Shown here piece by piece: positions 37,356 through 46,867 of a stretch of DNA of 64,000 nucleotides. Positions within the stretch are counted from its first letter, which is position 1; each line of letters starts with the position of its first letter. Source of the stretch: Endomicrobiaceae bacterium (GTDB taxonomy: Bacteria > Elusimicrobiota > Endomicrobiia > Endomicrobiales > Endomicrobiaceae). The notes below the pieces were generated by a model. The model was not told the origin of the DNA and did no database searches. It saw nothing but the letters and a program-made list of their open reading frames with translations. Made by a program: the position numbers and the translations under genes. The stretch is taken from the NCBI GenBank assembly GCA_028711215.1, contig JAQTSO010000002.1, positions 1-64,000 of the forward strand, read 5' to 3'.

Positions 37356-38402
37356 ATGAAAACAACAAATTACATAACAAATCTATTAGAACTGTCAAAT
37401 AAAAGTTGCAAATTAAAATCCAAACCGCAATTTTTACAAATATTTATCACAAAAAATTGCAATTTGAAGTGCATAATGTGTTGTAACGGTTTTGAAAACA
37501 GAGACGCTTTTTTAAATTATAAAACAATTGCCAATATATTAAGAGATAACGAGCAATTAATAGCGGTTGAATGGATAGGCGGAGAACCTTTAACCCATCC
37601 GGATTTTGAAAAATTATTAGATTTAGCGCATAATCTTAAAATAAAGCAGATTTTAGTTACAAATGGGTTGCTGTTAAACAAGCAATTAATAGAAAAATTA
37701 ATAGAGCATAATGTCGATGTAACGATATCCATACAATCCTCAGATAAACAAACTTATGAAAGCATACAAAAAGGCGCTGATTTTAACAAATTGAAACAAA
37801 ATATAAAAATATTAACGGATTTAAAACAAGAAAAGGCACACAGCAATGCATTACTGACCGTAAATTGTGTTGTTTTAAAACAAAATTATAAATACCTTAC
37901 AGATATGATTGATTTTATTGACAGATACGGTATAAAAAATATATTTTTTGAATCAGATATTACAAATGGTCCAAATAGTGCGATTGATAATAACAATATA
38001 AAAAAATTATTGCCTGATATTTTCAAAAAAATCCGACGGAAAGCCCAAAAAAATAAAATTAATGTTTTTATAGATGATAAATTTGTTAAATCTGAGCCGA
38101 TAAAAAAAATAAATATAGCACAAGATAAATTTTATTGCATAGTTCCGTGGTTGTCGTCGTGCATAGATGTAAACGGAGATGTGAAAAATTCGATTTTTTG
38201 CAATCAAAAAATAGGCAACATTTACAAAAATAATTGCAGTGAAATTTGGAATTCAATAGAAGCGCAAGAAATCAGAAAATATATGATGACAAAAAAAACA
38301 AAATTATTAAAAGGATGTGAGATGTGTCATGATATGCATGTAATTACAAAAATATACAGAGCATTGGACAGATTTACAAAAATTCTTATAAGGAATTATT
38401 AA
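37356..38402 (+). CDS. Radical SAM/SPASM-domain protein
   Basis: 348 residues. The SAM cluster motif is CNLKCIMCC (residues about 32-40), followed by WIGGEPLTHPDF. The C-terminal SPASM-type region has Cys-rich segments FYCIVPWLSSCIDVNGDV, FCNQKIGNI and GCEMCHDMH, which probably hold one or two extra iron-sulfur clusters. Such enzymes modify peptides, sugars (for example dehydrogenation of aminocyclitols) or other small molecules. No precursor peptide gene is visible next to it. parA follows 16 nt later, in the same direction. Confidence 0.87.
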   Translation: MKTTNYITNLLELSNKSCKLKSKPQFLQIFITKNCNLKCIMCCNGFENRDAFLNYKTIANILRDNEQLIAVEWIGGEPLTHPDFEKLLDLAHNLKIKQILVTNGLLLNKQLIEKLIEHNVDVTISIQSSDKQTYESIQKGADFNKLKQNIKILTDLKQEKAHSNALLTVNCVVLKQNYKYLTDMIDFIDRYGIKNIFFESDITNGPNSAIDNNNIKKLLPDIFKKIRRKAQKNKINVFIDDKFVKSEPIKKINIAQDKFYCIVPWLSSCIDVNGDVKNSIFCNQKIGNIYKNNCSEIWNSIEAQEIRKYMMTKKTKLLKGCEMCHDMHVITKIYRALDRFTKILIRNY

Positions 38403-38418
38403 TTTAAGGGGATTTAAT

Positions 38419-39195
38419 ATGAGCAAGGTTATCGCAATTGCAAATCAAAAAGGTGGTGTTGGAAAAACTACAACAGCAATTAATCTGGCAGCCAGTTTGG
38501 CTCATTTAGGGCAGGAATGTTTATTAATTGATATGGATCCGCAATCAAATACAACAAGCGGGCTTGGAATAGATTTTACCGTTAATAACAAATCAATTTA
38601 CAATGTGCTTATAGATGAAGTTGCACTGGAAGATATTTTGGTAACAACAGCGGTGGATTGGCTGGATATTGCTCCTGCAACAGTAGATTTAAGCGGTGCA
38701 GAAATAGAATTGGTTAATATGTCCAAAAGAGAAGAAAAATTAAAATTAGCATTAGAAAAATTTCAAAAAGTTTATAAATATATCATTATAGATTGTCCCC
38801 CATCGCTTGGACTTTTAACAATAAATGCGTTAGTTGCCGCAGATACTGTTATCATCCCTATGCAATGTGAATTTTTTGCTTTGCAGGGGTTGGGGCAGTT
38901 ATCAAAAACAATATTTGCATTGATGCAACATTATAATTTAGAGTTGGAAGGCGTTCTTTTCACAATGTTTAATAACCAAACAAATTTATCACATCAGGTT
39001 GCCGAAGAAGTTACAAAACATTTCGGAGATAAAGTGTACAAGACAAAAATTCCAAGAACTGTGAAGCTTGCAGAAGCTCCAAGTTTCGGCAAACCCATAA
39101 TGATATATGATAAGTCTTGTAAAGGCACTGAAGCGTATCTGGATCTTGCATGGGAATTTCTATCAAAACAAAATTTATTGGAGGGGCAAAAATAA
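38419..39195 (+). CDS. parA: Chromosome partitioning ATPase ParA/Soj
   Basis: 258 residues. Deviant Walker A KGGVGKTTTAINLAASLA, with DMDPQSNTTSGLG and the Walker B-like YIIIDCPPSLG, defines the ParA/Soj subgroup with no N-terminal DNA-binding extension, as in chromosomal systems. It forms a nucleoid gradient that moves ParB-parS complexes. AAGGGG ribosome site. The stop overlaps the parB start (TAATG). parS-like sites lie 1.8-3.2 kb upstream. Unusually for such a gene it is embedded between cell-surface-type genes. Confidence 0.96.
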   Translation: MSKVIAIANQKGGVGKTTTAINLAASLAHLGQECLLIDMDPQSNTTSGLGIDFTVNNKSIYNVLIDEVALEDILVTTAVDWLDIAPATVDLSGAEIELVNMSKREEKLKLALEKFQKVYKYIIIDCPPSLGLLTINALVAADTVIIPMQCEFFALQGLGQLSKTIFALMQHYNLELEGVLFTMFNNQTNLSHQVAEEVTKHFGDKVYKTKIPRTVKLAEAPSFGKPIMIYDKSCKGTEAYLDLAWEFLSKQNLLEGQK

Positions 39196-40055
39196 TGTCA
39201 AAACAGAAATTAGGAAGAGGATTAGATGCTATATTGTCTCCGCTTACAACAAATAAACAAAGTGAAGCTGCCGGCAATTTTATAAATATAAGTATTAATA
39301 AAATTAAACCAAACAGCCAACAACCCAGAAAAAGTTTCAATGAATCAAAATTAAAAGAATTGGCAGATTCAATAAGAGAAAATGGGTTAATAGAGCCGAT
39401 AATCGTTACAAAATCAATAGTCCCGGGCGAATATGAATTGATAGCGGGGGAAAGACGGTTAAGAGCATCTAAATTGGCAGGTGTAAAGGAAATTAAGGCA
39501 ATAGTTGCCAATTCAGCTTCGGATAAGGATAGATTAGATTTGGCATTAACTGAAAATTTACAAAGAGAAGATTTAAACCCGATAGAAGAGGCATTGGCAT
39601 ATAAAAAATATCAGGAAGAATATCAGTATACTCAGGAGCAAATCTCAAGGGTGGTTAACAAATCCAGATCAGTAATAACAAATACCATGAGATTGTTGAA
39701 TTTACCCGAAGAAGTTCAAGATTTAATAGCAACCGGTAAAATATCATCAGGGCACGGCAGAATGCTTGCAAGTATTGATGATGAACAAAAAATCCAAGAA
39801 TTGGTCAAACAAATTTTGGAAAATGGGTTAACGGTCAGAGAAATAGAATCGGCAGTTTCTTCTACAAAAAAAGATAAATTGCCAAAAGAAAGATTTGTCG
39901 GACAAGATTTGGAAATTATTAACTTGGTAGAAGAACTCCAAAGATTGTTCGGAACAAAGGTTGTAATAACCGGAAACGGTAAAAAGGGTAAAGTTATTTT
40001 TGAATATACAAACCTGCAAGATTTGGAAAGAATATCAAATATATTGAAAAAATAA
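39195..40055 (+). CDS. parB: Chromosome partitioning protein ParB/Spo0J
   Basis: 286 residues from ATG 39195, which overlaps the parA stop by one base; GGAGGGG 8 nt upstream supports it over an earlier in-frame codon. MSKQKLGRGLDAILSPL is the usual N-terminus. The CTP-binding region has ELIAGERRLRASKLAG and LTENLQREDLNPIEEA. The helix-turn-helix (YTQEQISRVVNKSRSVITNTMRLL) reads parS. The C-terminus (about 235-286) is the dimerisation part. It should load at the three parS-like sites within 4 kb. Confidence 0.96.
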   Translation: MSKQKLGRGLDAILSPLTTNKQSEAAGNFINISINKIKPNSQQPRKSFNESKLKELADSIRENGLIEPIIVTKSIVPGEYELIAGERRLRASKLAGVKEIKAIVANSASDKDRLDLALTENLQREDLNPIEEALAYKKYQEEYQYTQEQISRVVNKSRSVITNTMRLLNLPEEVQDLIATGKISSGHGRMLASIDDEQKIQELVKQILENGLTVREIESAVSSTKKDKLPKERFVGQDLEIINLVEELQRLFGTKVVITGNGKKGKVIFEYTNLQDLERISNILKK

Positions 40056-40255
40056 TAAGTGGTTGTGTATAATTGGCATTAAATTACAATAATATGTTAA
40101 GTTTGTGATTGGAACAATATATGAAAATTATTGAAAAAACAATATGTTTTAAAAATAAAACAAAAAAACATAAAAATAAAAGCATCTGTTAACAAGTTGT
40201 GCATAAATATAGAAATTCAGTAAAAAATATTGAAAAAATAAGGATAATTTGAAAA

Positions 40256-41581
40256 ATGCCCATAACAATAGAATTTAATGAGGATTTTGTAAAAGCCCAA
40301 AAATTGATAATGAAAACAGGGGATAATCTTTTTATCACAGGAAAAGCCGGTACAGGTAAAACAACATTTCTTAAAGAATGCATAAAAAAATGCAATAAAA
40401 CAATTATAATACTTGCCCCAACCGGAGTTGCAGCATTAAATGCCGGCGGTGAAACAATTCATTCTTTTTTTAAATTTAAAACAGACATTACTCTTGCCAA
40501 AGTATCAAAAAAGAAAAAACAAACAATGTATAAAAATATTGATACGATAGTCATAGATGAAGCCTCAATGTTAAGAGCAGATTTATTGGACTGTATTGAT
40601 AAATTTTTAAGACTTAACGGTAAAATATCAAAACTTCCGTTTGGCGGAGTCCAAATGGTTTTTATAGGAGATTTGCATCAGCTCCCGCCGGTAGTTACAG
40701 AACACGAACAATATTTATTCAAAGGATATTATGAAAGTCCGTATTTTTTTAGTGCTAAAAGTTTACAGGACACATTTTGTCATATAATTGAATTTAAAAA
40801 AATATACAGACAGATTGACAGCGAATTTATTGATATTTTGAATGCCGTCAGAAATAATACCCTAAATGATATGACGATGGCACAGTTAAATAAAAGAGTA
40901 GGTAAAAATTTCGTTAATAACAGATTGTCGGTGTATTTAACCACAACAAACAGGTCAGCAGAAATATACAATGAAAAATACTTGCAAAAATTACCCGCTA
41001 AAGAAAATATTTTTACGGCTGAAACGGAAGATATTGAAAATACGATGCCGTTTCCCGTAAATTACCAGCTTAAAGTCAAAGTCGGGGCTCAGATTATGAT
41101 GTTAAATAATGATGGCAGAAACAGATGGGTTAACGGGACTCTGGGGATAATAAAATCCATAGAGAAATCTGTAAAATCAAGTACGGATATGATTTATGTC
41201 CAGATGGAAAACGGACAAATTGAAGAAGTTGAACCTTATAAATGGGAATTGTTTAAGTATAAATGGAACGAAGATTTAAACCAGATAGACACGGAAAAAG
41301 CAGGTTCATTTTCGCAATATCCTATGAAACTTGCCTGGGCAGTTACCATACACAAAAGTCAGGGCAAAACTTTTGATAATGTTATGATTGATTTGGGCTA
41401 TGGTGCATTTGCTCCGGGGCAACTTTATGTGGCACTCAGCAGATGTAAAACAATAGAGGGCATCAGCCTTATAAGGCCGGTCAGAAAAACGGATGTTTTG
41501 GTTGATGATAAAATAGGACAATTGCTAAAAAAAAGAGAAAGGATTAATTATCTTACAGATCCAAAATACAAATTGGTTTAG
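40256..41581 (+). CDS. PIF1/RecD2-like superfamily 1B helicase
   Basis: 441 residues. Walker A ITGKAGTGKTTFL, APTGVAALNAGGETIHSFF (motif Ia), IVIDEASML (Walker B), FIGDLHQLPPV (motif III), then WAVTIHKSQGKTFDNV and YVALSRCKTIEGISLIRP (motifs V-VI). All classic PIF1 helicase motifs are present without extra domains. 5'-3' DNA helicases of this type act on replication forks, G-quadruplexes or mobile DNA. It starts 200 nt after parB; that gap is AT-rich, with a TATAAT at 40068-40073, so it may have its own promoter. AAGGA ribosome site. Confidence 0.9.
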   Translation: MPITIEFNEDFVKAQKLIMKTGDNLFITGKAGTGKTTFLKECIKKCNKTIIILAPTGVAALNAGGETIHSFFKFKTDITLAKVSKKKKQTMYKNIDTIVIDEASMLRADLLDCIDKFLRLNGKISKLPFGGVQMVFIGDLHQLPPVVTEHEQYLFKGYYESPYFFSAKSLQDTFCHIIEFKKIYRQIDSEFIDILNAVRNNTLNDMTMAQLNKRVGKNFVNNRLSVYLTTTNRSAEIYNEKYLQKLPAKENIFTAETEDIENTMPFPVNYQLKVKVGAQIMMLNNDGRNRWVNGTLGIIKSIEKSVKSSTDMIYVQMENGQIEEVEPYKWELFKYKWNEDLNQIDTEKAGSFSQYPMKLAWAVTIHKSQGKTFDNVMIDLGYGAFAPGQLYVALSRCKTIEGISLIRPVRKTDVLVDDKIGQLLKKRERINYLTDPKYKLV

Positions 41582-41593
41582 CAAAGAGGCTGA

Positions 41594-43033
41594 TTGAAAG
41601 TATTAATAGTTAATCCGATATGGAGTTTCCAAAATTATCCCCCTCTTAATCTTGTAGAGTTGGCATCATATTTGATTCAAAACGGATTTAAAAACACAAA
41701 AATATTGGATTTGAATTTTGATTTAAAAAATAAATTTAATATTGATAATTTAGTTATTGACAGTGTCAAAAAAATATTAAAACAAAAACCCGATGTTATT
41801 TGTATTACCTGCAATGCCGTGCAATTTCCGTTTGTTTGCGAGCTGTCAAAAGAACTTAAATTAAAAACAAAAACCGCGATAGTTGTAGGCGGAGTCATGG
41901 CAAGTTTAGCTTCTAAACTTATTTTGAAATTAACAAAAGCGGATTTTGTTATAAGAGGTGAAGGAGAATTAACATTATTGGAACTTTTACAGGTTATTCA
42001 AAATAAAACAAGCCTAAAAAATATTAACGGATTGTCATATATAGATGTAACAGGTAAAATTATAAAAAATAAAAATAGAAAATTATTAAATCTTAACGAA
42101 TTGCCGTTTCCTCAATTTAATTTGATTTCAAAAAATTTAAAAAATAATAAAAACATTTGGCTTACGGCAAGCAGAGGTTGTGCATATAAATGTAAATTCT
42201 GTTCCGGCAACGAAATCTGGGAATATCAAAGAGTAAAGAATATTGATTTTATTATAAAACAATTAAAAATATTAAAAACAAAATATGGTGTTAAAAATTT
42301 TGTTTTCGGGGATGATTGTTTAACGTTAAACAAAAAATGGGTGGAAGAACTGTGTCAAAAAATCAGACCTTTAAAATTAAAATGGGGCTGTTTGGCAAGA
42401 ATAGACAGTATCGACGACGAAATTCTTTTTTATTTAAAAAAATCAGGCTGCAATCATATTTATCACGGGATAGAATCAGGCAGTGCCCAAGTGAGGCATC
42501 AACTGGATAAAAAGATGAAAAACAACAATAATAAAAAAATATCGGATATTATTCAAAAAGAATTAAAATCGGGGTTTAACATAACTTGTTCGTTTATGAC
42601 CGGTATCCCGTTTGAAACAAAAAAAAACATAATGCAGACTTTTAATTTTGCAAAGCAACTTCAAAAATCAGGGGTGAAAATCCAATTATGGCTGCTTACT
42701 CCTTATCACGGATTAAAACTTTTGGATGAGCATAAGGATCAATTGCGTGAAATAGACAGATTACAATATGGTTTACAGCGAGACATATTTGATAAAGGGC
42801 AGATATTTTTATATAGTAAATTTATAAATAAGTATAAAAAATATAATCCGGATAATTTTATATTTTTACCGAAAGATATGACCTTGGATAAATTTGTAAG
42901 ACTTTTTCATGATATCCGACAAAAACTGGGGTTGAATCACAATAAAAAACAATTAACAGGAAAAGAAATTTTTATTTTAAAAAACATAAAAAATGAATTT
43001 TATTTTAACAACACAATGCTTATCAAAATGTAA
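41594..43033 (+). CDS. B12-binding-domain radical SAM protein, second copy
   Basis: 479 residues from TTG 41594 (AGAGG 4-5 nt upstream). The N-terminal Rossmann domain starts MKVLIVNPIWSFQNYPPLNL and includes IVVGGVMASLASKL. The radical SAM cluster motif is CAYKCKFC at about residue 196, followed by FVFGDDCLTLN and YHGIESGSAQVRHQL, typical of the BchE/methylthiotransferase-like group. The substrate is unknown. The last 41 nt overlap the next radical SAM gene, showing close coupling. Distinct in sequence from the 35250-36560 protein but the same architecture. Confidence 0.85.
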   Translation: MKVLIVNPIWSFQNYPPLNLVELASYLIQNGFKNTKILDLNFDLKNKFNIDNLVIDSVKKILKQKPDVICITCNAVQFPFVCELSKELKLKTKTAIVVGGVMASLASKLILKLTKADFVIRGEGELTLLELLQVIQNKTSLKNINGLSYIDVTGKIIKNKNRKLLNLNELPFPQFNLISKNLKNNKNIWLTASRGCAYKCKFCSGNEIWEYQRVKNIDFIIKQLKILKTKYGVKNFVFGDDCLTLNKKWVEELCQKIRPLKLKWGCLARIDSIDDEILFYLKKSGCNHIYHGIESGSAQVRHQLDKKMKNNNNKKISDIIQKELKSGFNITCSFMTGIPFETKKNIMQTFNFAKQLQKSGVKIQLWLLTPYHGLKLLDEHKDQLREIDRLQYGLQRDIFDKGQIFLYSKFINKYKKYNPDNFIFLPKDMTLDKFVRLFHDIRQKLGLNHNKKQLTGKEIFILKNIKNEFYFNNTMLIKM

Positions 43034-43877
43034 ATTTTGTTTTGTGCCTGACAGATTAAGGTCAAAACAAGAGGAAATGTTATTTTTGGATTTTAAAAGA
43101 TACATAGACCATATAAGTTTTATTCATCCCAAGGATAAGCCTGCAATAGGGATATTGGGCGGCGAGCCGACACTTGCAAAAGATTTTCCGATGATAGCCG
43201 GATACTTAAAATCTTATAAAGCAATCGTCAGATTGTATTCAAATCTTATAACAGATACAAAAAAGCTTGAGTATTTAATAGGTGCAAAAAATATTATTTT
43301 AGTATGGAATGCAGGAGCATATTTGATTGCAACCAAAAAAAATCAAAATCTTATTGTAAAAAATCTTAAATTAATAAAGAAATATTTTAAAAATAATATA
43401 ATCGCTTCAATTACTTTATATCCTGATTTTAAAATAAATGATTTTGATAAAACGATAAAAATATTTCAAAAATATAAAATAAAAAAAATAAGAATCGCTC
43501 TGGATTCTAAAAATCATAAAGCATTTATGAATAAAGGCGATGAAGTTTTCAGATTCTGCAAATATTTGGCGGATAATAAATTTGAGGTTATATCATCTTA
43601 TTGCGGCCATTTTTTGAAAGGGATGTTTAGCCGAGAACAAGCGGAGTATCTAAAACAACACATAATAAATTTTAATTATAATGATTGTTCTAAAAATTTT
43701 CCTATGGATATATTCCCGGACGGCAGTGTCGTGCCTTGTATGGGATTCGCAAATTTAAAAGGCAAAGTAAAACTTACAGATTATAAATCGTTAAGAAAAT
43801 TAAAGTTAGACATAATAAAAAAATTTAAATTTGATAAAATAACAAATAAAAACAGATATTGTATATCAAAAAAATAA
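42993..43877 (+). CDS. Radical SAM protein
   Basis: 294 residues. Starts MNFILTTQCLSKCKFCF with the cluster motif CLSKCKFC right at the N-terminus, then GILGGEPTLAKDFP and the late Cys segment DCSKNFPMDIFPDGSVVPCMGF, resembling a SPASM or twitch-type auxiliary cluster site. Shorter than most SPASM proteins. The start lies 41 nt inside the upstream gene with no ribosome site, so translation is probably coupled. Carbamoyltransferase 2 begins 1 nt after its stop. Substrate unknown. Confidence 0.82.
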   Translation: MNFILTTQCLSKCKFCFVPDRLRSKQEEMLFLDFKRYIDHISFIHPKDKPAIGILGGEPTLAKDFPMIAGYLKSYKAIVRLYSNLITDTKKLEYLIGAKNIILVWNAGAYLIATKKNQNLIVKNLKLIKKYFKNNIIASITLYPDFKINDFDKTIKIFQKYKIKKIRIALDSKNHKAFMNKGDEVFRFCKYLADNKFEVISSYCGHFLKGMFSREQAEYLKQHIINFNYNDCSKNFPMDIFPDGSVVPCMGFANLKGKVKLTDYKSLRKLKLDIIKKFKFDKITNKNRYCISKK

Positions 43878-43878
43878 T

Positions 43879-45741
43879 ATGAAAATTTTAGGAATATCGG
43901 CATTTTATCATGATTCTGCAAGTGCGATAACTGTTGACGGTAAAATTATTTCAGCCGCACAGGAAGAAAGATTTACAAGGAAAAAACATGATCCGTCTTT
44001 CCCGACAAATTCAGTCAGATTTTGTTTAAATCAATCAGGTTTAAGCATTAATGAGCTTGATGCTGTTGTGTTTTATGATAAGCCTTGGCTTAAATTTGAG
44101 AGATTAATGATGACATATTATATGAATGCTCCCAAAGGATTCACATCTTTCAGTCAAGCAGTACCTGTATGGACAAAAGAAAAAATGTTTTTATATAAAA
44201 TTATAGAGGAAGAATTAACTTCCATAGAAAAATATGACATTGATAAATTAAAAATGCTGTTCCCTTCTCACCATTTATCACATAGTGCCAGTGCTTTTTT
44301 TGCAAGTCCTTACAATAAATCCGCAATATTAACTATAGACGGTGTCGGGGAATGGGCAACAGCTTCAATATCTTTGGGTGAAAATAATAACATTACATTG
44401 CTGAAAGAATTAACTTTCCCCCATTCTATTGGTTTATTTTACTCGGCCATTACATATTATCTTGGGTTTAAAGTAAATTCAGGCGAATATAAGTTAATGG
44501 GGCTTGCCCCATACGGCAATAAAAATTCTCAAAAAGTTGAAGAATATAAAAAGAAATTAAAAGAAAATATTATTGATATAAAAGAAGACGGCTCATGCTG
44601 GTTAAATCAGGACTATTTTGATTATTCAACAGGTATGAAGATGACAAAAAATGAGAAATGGTCAGATTTATTCGGTATAACAAAAAGAGAACCACAGGAA
44701 GAATTAAACCAACAACATTGTGATTTTGCACTTGCCTGTCAACAAATTACCCAAGAAGCAGTTTTGAAAATGGCAGAGACTGCAAAAAAATTAACAAAAA
44801 GCGATAACTTATGTCTGGCAGGCGGAGTTGCTTTAAATTGTGTTGCAAATTCAAAAATTTTATTTTCAAATATATTTAAAAACGTATGGATTCAACCTGC
44901 ATCGGGTGATGCGGGCGGAGCACTGGGGGCAGCACTTGCAACAGAATATATTTACTTTGGTTCTCAAAGACAAGCAGACGAAAAAAATGACATTATGCAG
45001 GGCTCATATTTGGGGCCGGAATTTTGTGATTGCCAAACTGAAGAAATGATTAAGAAATACAAAGCACAGGGTGAATACATACAAGATGAAAATGAATTGC
45101 TTACAAAAACAGCAAATGCTGTAGCAAACGGCAAAGTAATCGGATGGTTTCAGGGCAGGATGGAATGGGGACCGAGAGCATTGGGTAATCGTTCAATCAT
45201 TGCAGACCCGAGAAATAGTGATATGCAGATGAAAATGAATTTAAAAATAAAGCACAGAGAGAGTTTCAGACCGTTTGCCCCGTCGGTTATTATTGAAGAT
45301 ATGAAAAGTTATTTTGATATGGAAGTTGAATCTCCGTATATGTTATTAACTGTTCAGGTTAATAAAGATATTTGTTTTGAAACACCGCAAAATTACAATG
45401 GTTTTTCAGTTAAAGAAAAATTATACTATAAAAGATCCGAAATACCGGCAGTTACCCATATAGATTATTCGGCCAGATTACAAACCGTTAATAAACAATC
45501 AAATCCTAGATATCATAAATTAATTTCAAAATTTAAAGATATGACAAAATGTCCGGTTTTGATTAATACAAGTTTCAATGTCAGAGGCGAACCCATAGTT
45601 TGTACCCCCGAAGATGCCTATAAATGTTTTATGAGAACGGAAATGGATTGCTTAGTAATCGGTAATTATTTTTTTGAAAAAGAAAAACAACAAAACTGGA
45701 CCGAAAAAATAAACTGGCAAAAAGAATTCGTTCTTGACTGA
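43879..45741 (+). CDS. Carbamoyltransferase (NodU/CmcH/TobZ family), second copy
   Basis: 620 residues, the full family length. MKILGISAFYHDSASAI, QEERFTRKKHDPSFP and SHHLSHSASAFFASP mark the Kae1-like domain. LTIDGVGEWATASI and LAGGVALNCVANSK follow, and the YrdC-like half has GRMEWGPRALGNRSIIADP and LINTSFNVRGEPIVCTPEDA. It is closer to the family consensus than the 547-residue relative at 31995-33638, so the two probably carbamoylate different substrates. The stop (TGA) overlaps the start of the SGNH gene by one base. Confidence 0.94.
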   Translation: MKILGISAFYHDSASAITVDGKIISAAQEERFTRKKHDPSFPTNSVRFCLNQSGLSINELDAVVFYDKPWLKFERLMMTYYMNAPKGFTSFSQAVPVWTKEKMFLYKIIEEELTSIEKYDIDKLKMLFPSHHLSHSASAFFASPYNKSAILTIDGVGEWATASISLGENNNITLLKELTFPHSIGLFYSAITYYLGFKVNSGEYKLMGLAPYGNKNSQKVEEYKKKLKENIIDIKEDGSCWLNQDYFDYSTGMKMTKNEKWSDLFGITKREPQEELNQQHCDFALACQQITQEAVLKMAETAKKLTKSDNLCLAGGVALNCVANSKILFSNIFKNVWIQPASGDAGGALGAALATEYIYFGSQRQADEKNDIMQGSYLGPEFCDCQTEEMIKKYKAQGEYIQDENELLTKTANAVANGKVIGWFQGRMEWGPRALGNRSIIADPRNSDMQMKMNLKIKHRESFRPFAPSVIIEDMKSYFDMEVESPYMLLTVQVNKDICFETPQNYNGFSVKEKLYYKRSEIPAVTHIDYSARLQTVNKQSNPRYHKLISKFKDMTKCPVLINTSFNVRGEPIVCTPEDAYKCFMRTEMDCLVIGNYFFEKEKQQNWTEKINWQKEFVLD

Positions 45742-46841
45742 TGGTTAATATGAAAACAATAACAGAATATTTTTTAATTTATCAGTTTGCATATATATTT
45801 TTTTTTATAAGTTTAATTTCTATAATTTTTTCAATATTTATTAGAAGTAGAATATTAAAATTAATATGTTTGGTAATATTTTCACTGTTTGTCGCAATGG
45901 GATTGACAGAATTTATATTGTCATCAAAAATTAAAACGAAGATTTTTTTTTTAGAACACCCTAAAAATATATTTATTCTCGAAAAACAAACTATCCGCCC
46001 CGCCAGAGAAATACATGTTGTTAAAAAAAACGGGCAAAAAAGAAAATATGCGGATAGAGCACCATATGCTGATGAAACGGTTATTTACGATTATGTTGCC
46101 AACAGATATCCTAATGGATTCAGATATACAAGATGCAATTTAAAATCAAAACAAAACTATATATTTTTGGGATGCTCTTATACGTTTGGGGCCGGTTTAG
46201 ATGATGACCAAACATTGCCGTACTATTTTTCAAAGTTGATGAATTTTGAGAATAATGTCTTAAATTGTGGAATAAGCGGGCGTTCAACTAATACGGCAAT
46301 AAGTATTGTTGAATCAGATATAGTAGATAAGTTTGTTAGCAATGACAGTCAAACAAAATATTTTATTTATTATATGATACAGGAACATGTTTATAGAAAT
46401 TTTAGGGTTTACGAGTCTGATATTGATAACTGGTTGTACAAAAACGGCAAATGGGAAAGAGTAAGTCAGCCTTTTGGTAGATTAAAGATTGTGTTTGCAA
46501 GAAGCTATATATTCAATAAAATATTTTTAAATTTTATAGAAAAACATAATATGCCATATTATGAAGAATATATGATAAAAAGTTTGCAAAGAATAAAAGA
46601 AACAGCAGAAATAAAATATAAATCAAAATTAATAGTTGTATTAGGAAAATCTTGCCATCAAAATCCATTATTTATAAACGAAATTAAAAAAACAGATTTA
46701 GATTTGGTTTTTTTGCCGGAAGCATTTGATAGGATAGAGTATAAAATAAAAAAGGACGGACATCCCAGCGCAAAAGCAAACGAAGAATTGGCAAATATTT
46801 TAATTGGACATATACAAAATAATGAGTCGCGGCAGAAGTAA
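45741..46841 (+). CDS. Membrane-anchored SGNH/GDSL-type hydrolase, copy A
   Basis: 366 residues. Two N-terminal hydrophobic helices (about 8-35 and 43-61), then an SGNH-like domain from about residue 130: FLGCSYTFGAGL with the probable nucleophile Ser, NCGISGRSTNTA (block II), and KKDGHPSAKANEEL with the Asp and His of block V. Such anchored enzymes deacetylate or transfer acyl groups on exported glycans. Start ATG 45741 overlaps the previous stop; an ATG three codons later is equally possible. Shares most of its sequence with copy B. Confidence 0.75.
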   Translation: MVNMKTITEYFLIYQFAYIFFFISLISIIFSIFIRSRILKLICLVIFSLFVAMGLTEFILSSKIKTKIFFLEHPKNIFILEKQTIRPAREIHVVKKNGQKRKYADRAPYADETVIYDYVANRYPNGFRYTRCNLKSKQNYIFLGCSYTFGAGLDDDQTLPYYFSKLMNFENNVLNCGISGRSTNTAISIVESDIVDKFVSNDSQTKYFIYYMIQEHVYRNFRVYESDIDNWLYKNGKWERVSQPFGRLKIVFARSYIFNKIFLNFIEKHNMPYYEEYMIKSLQRIKETAEIKYKSKLIVVLGKSCHQNPLFINEIKKTDLDLVFLPEAFDRIEYKIKKDGHPSAKANEELANILIGHIQNNESRQK

Positions 46842-46867
46842 AATTTGAAGTTTATAATGTAATAAAT

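Noticed and set aside
42316..42510. 64-codon open frame inside the B12-type radical SAM gene
   Set aside because: A shadow in another frame of a well-supported gene.
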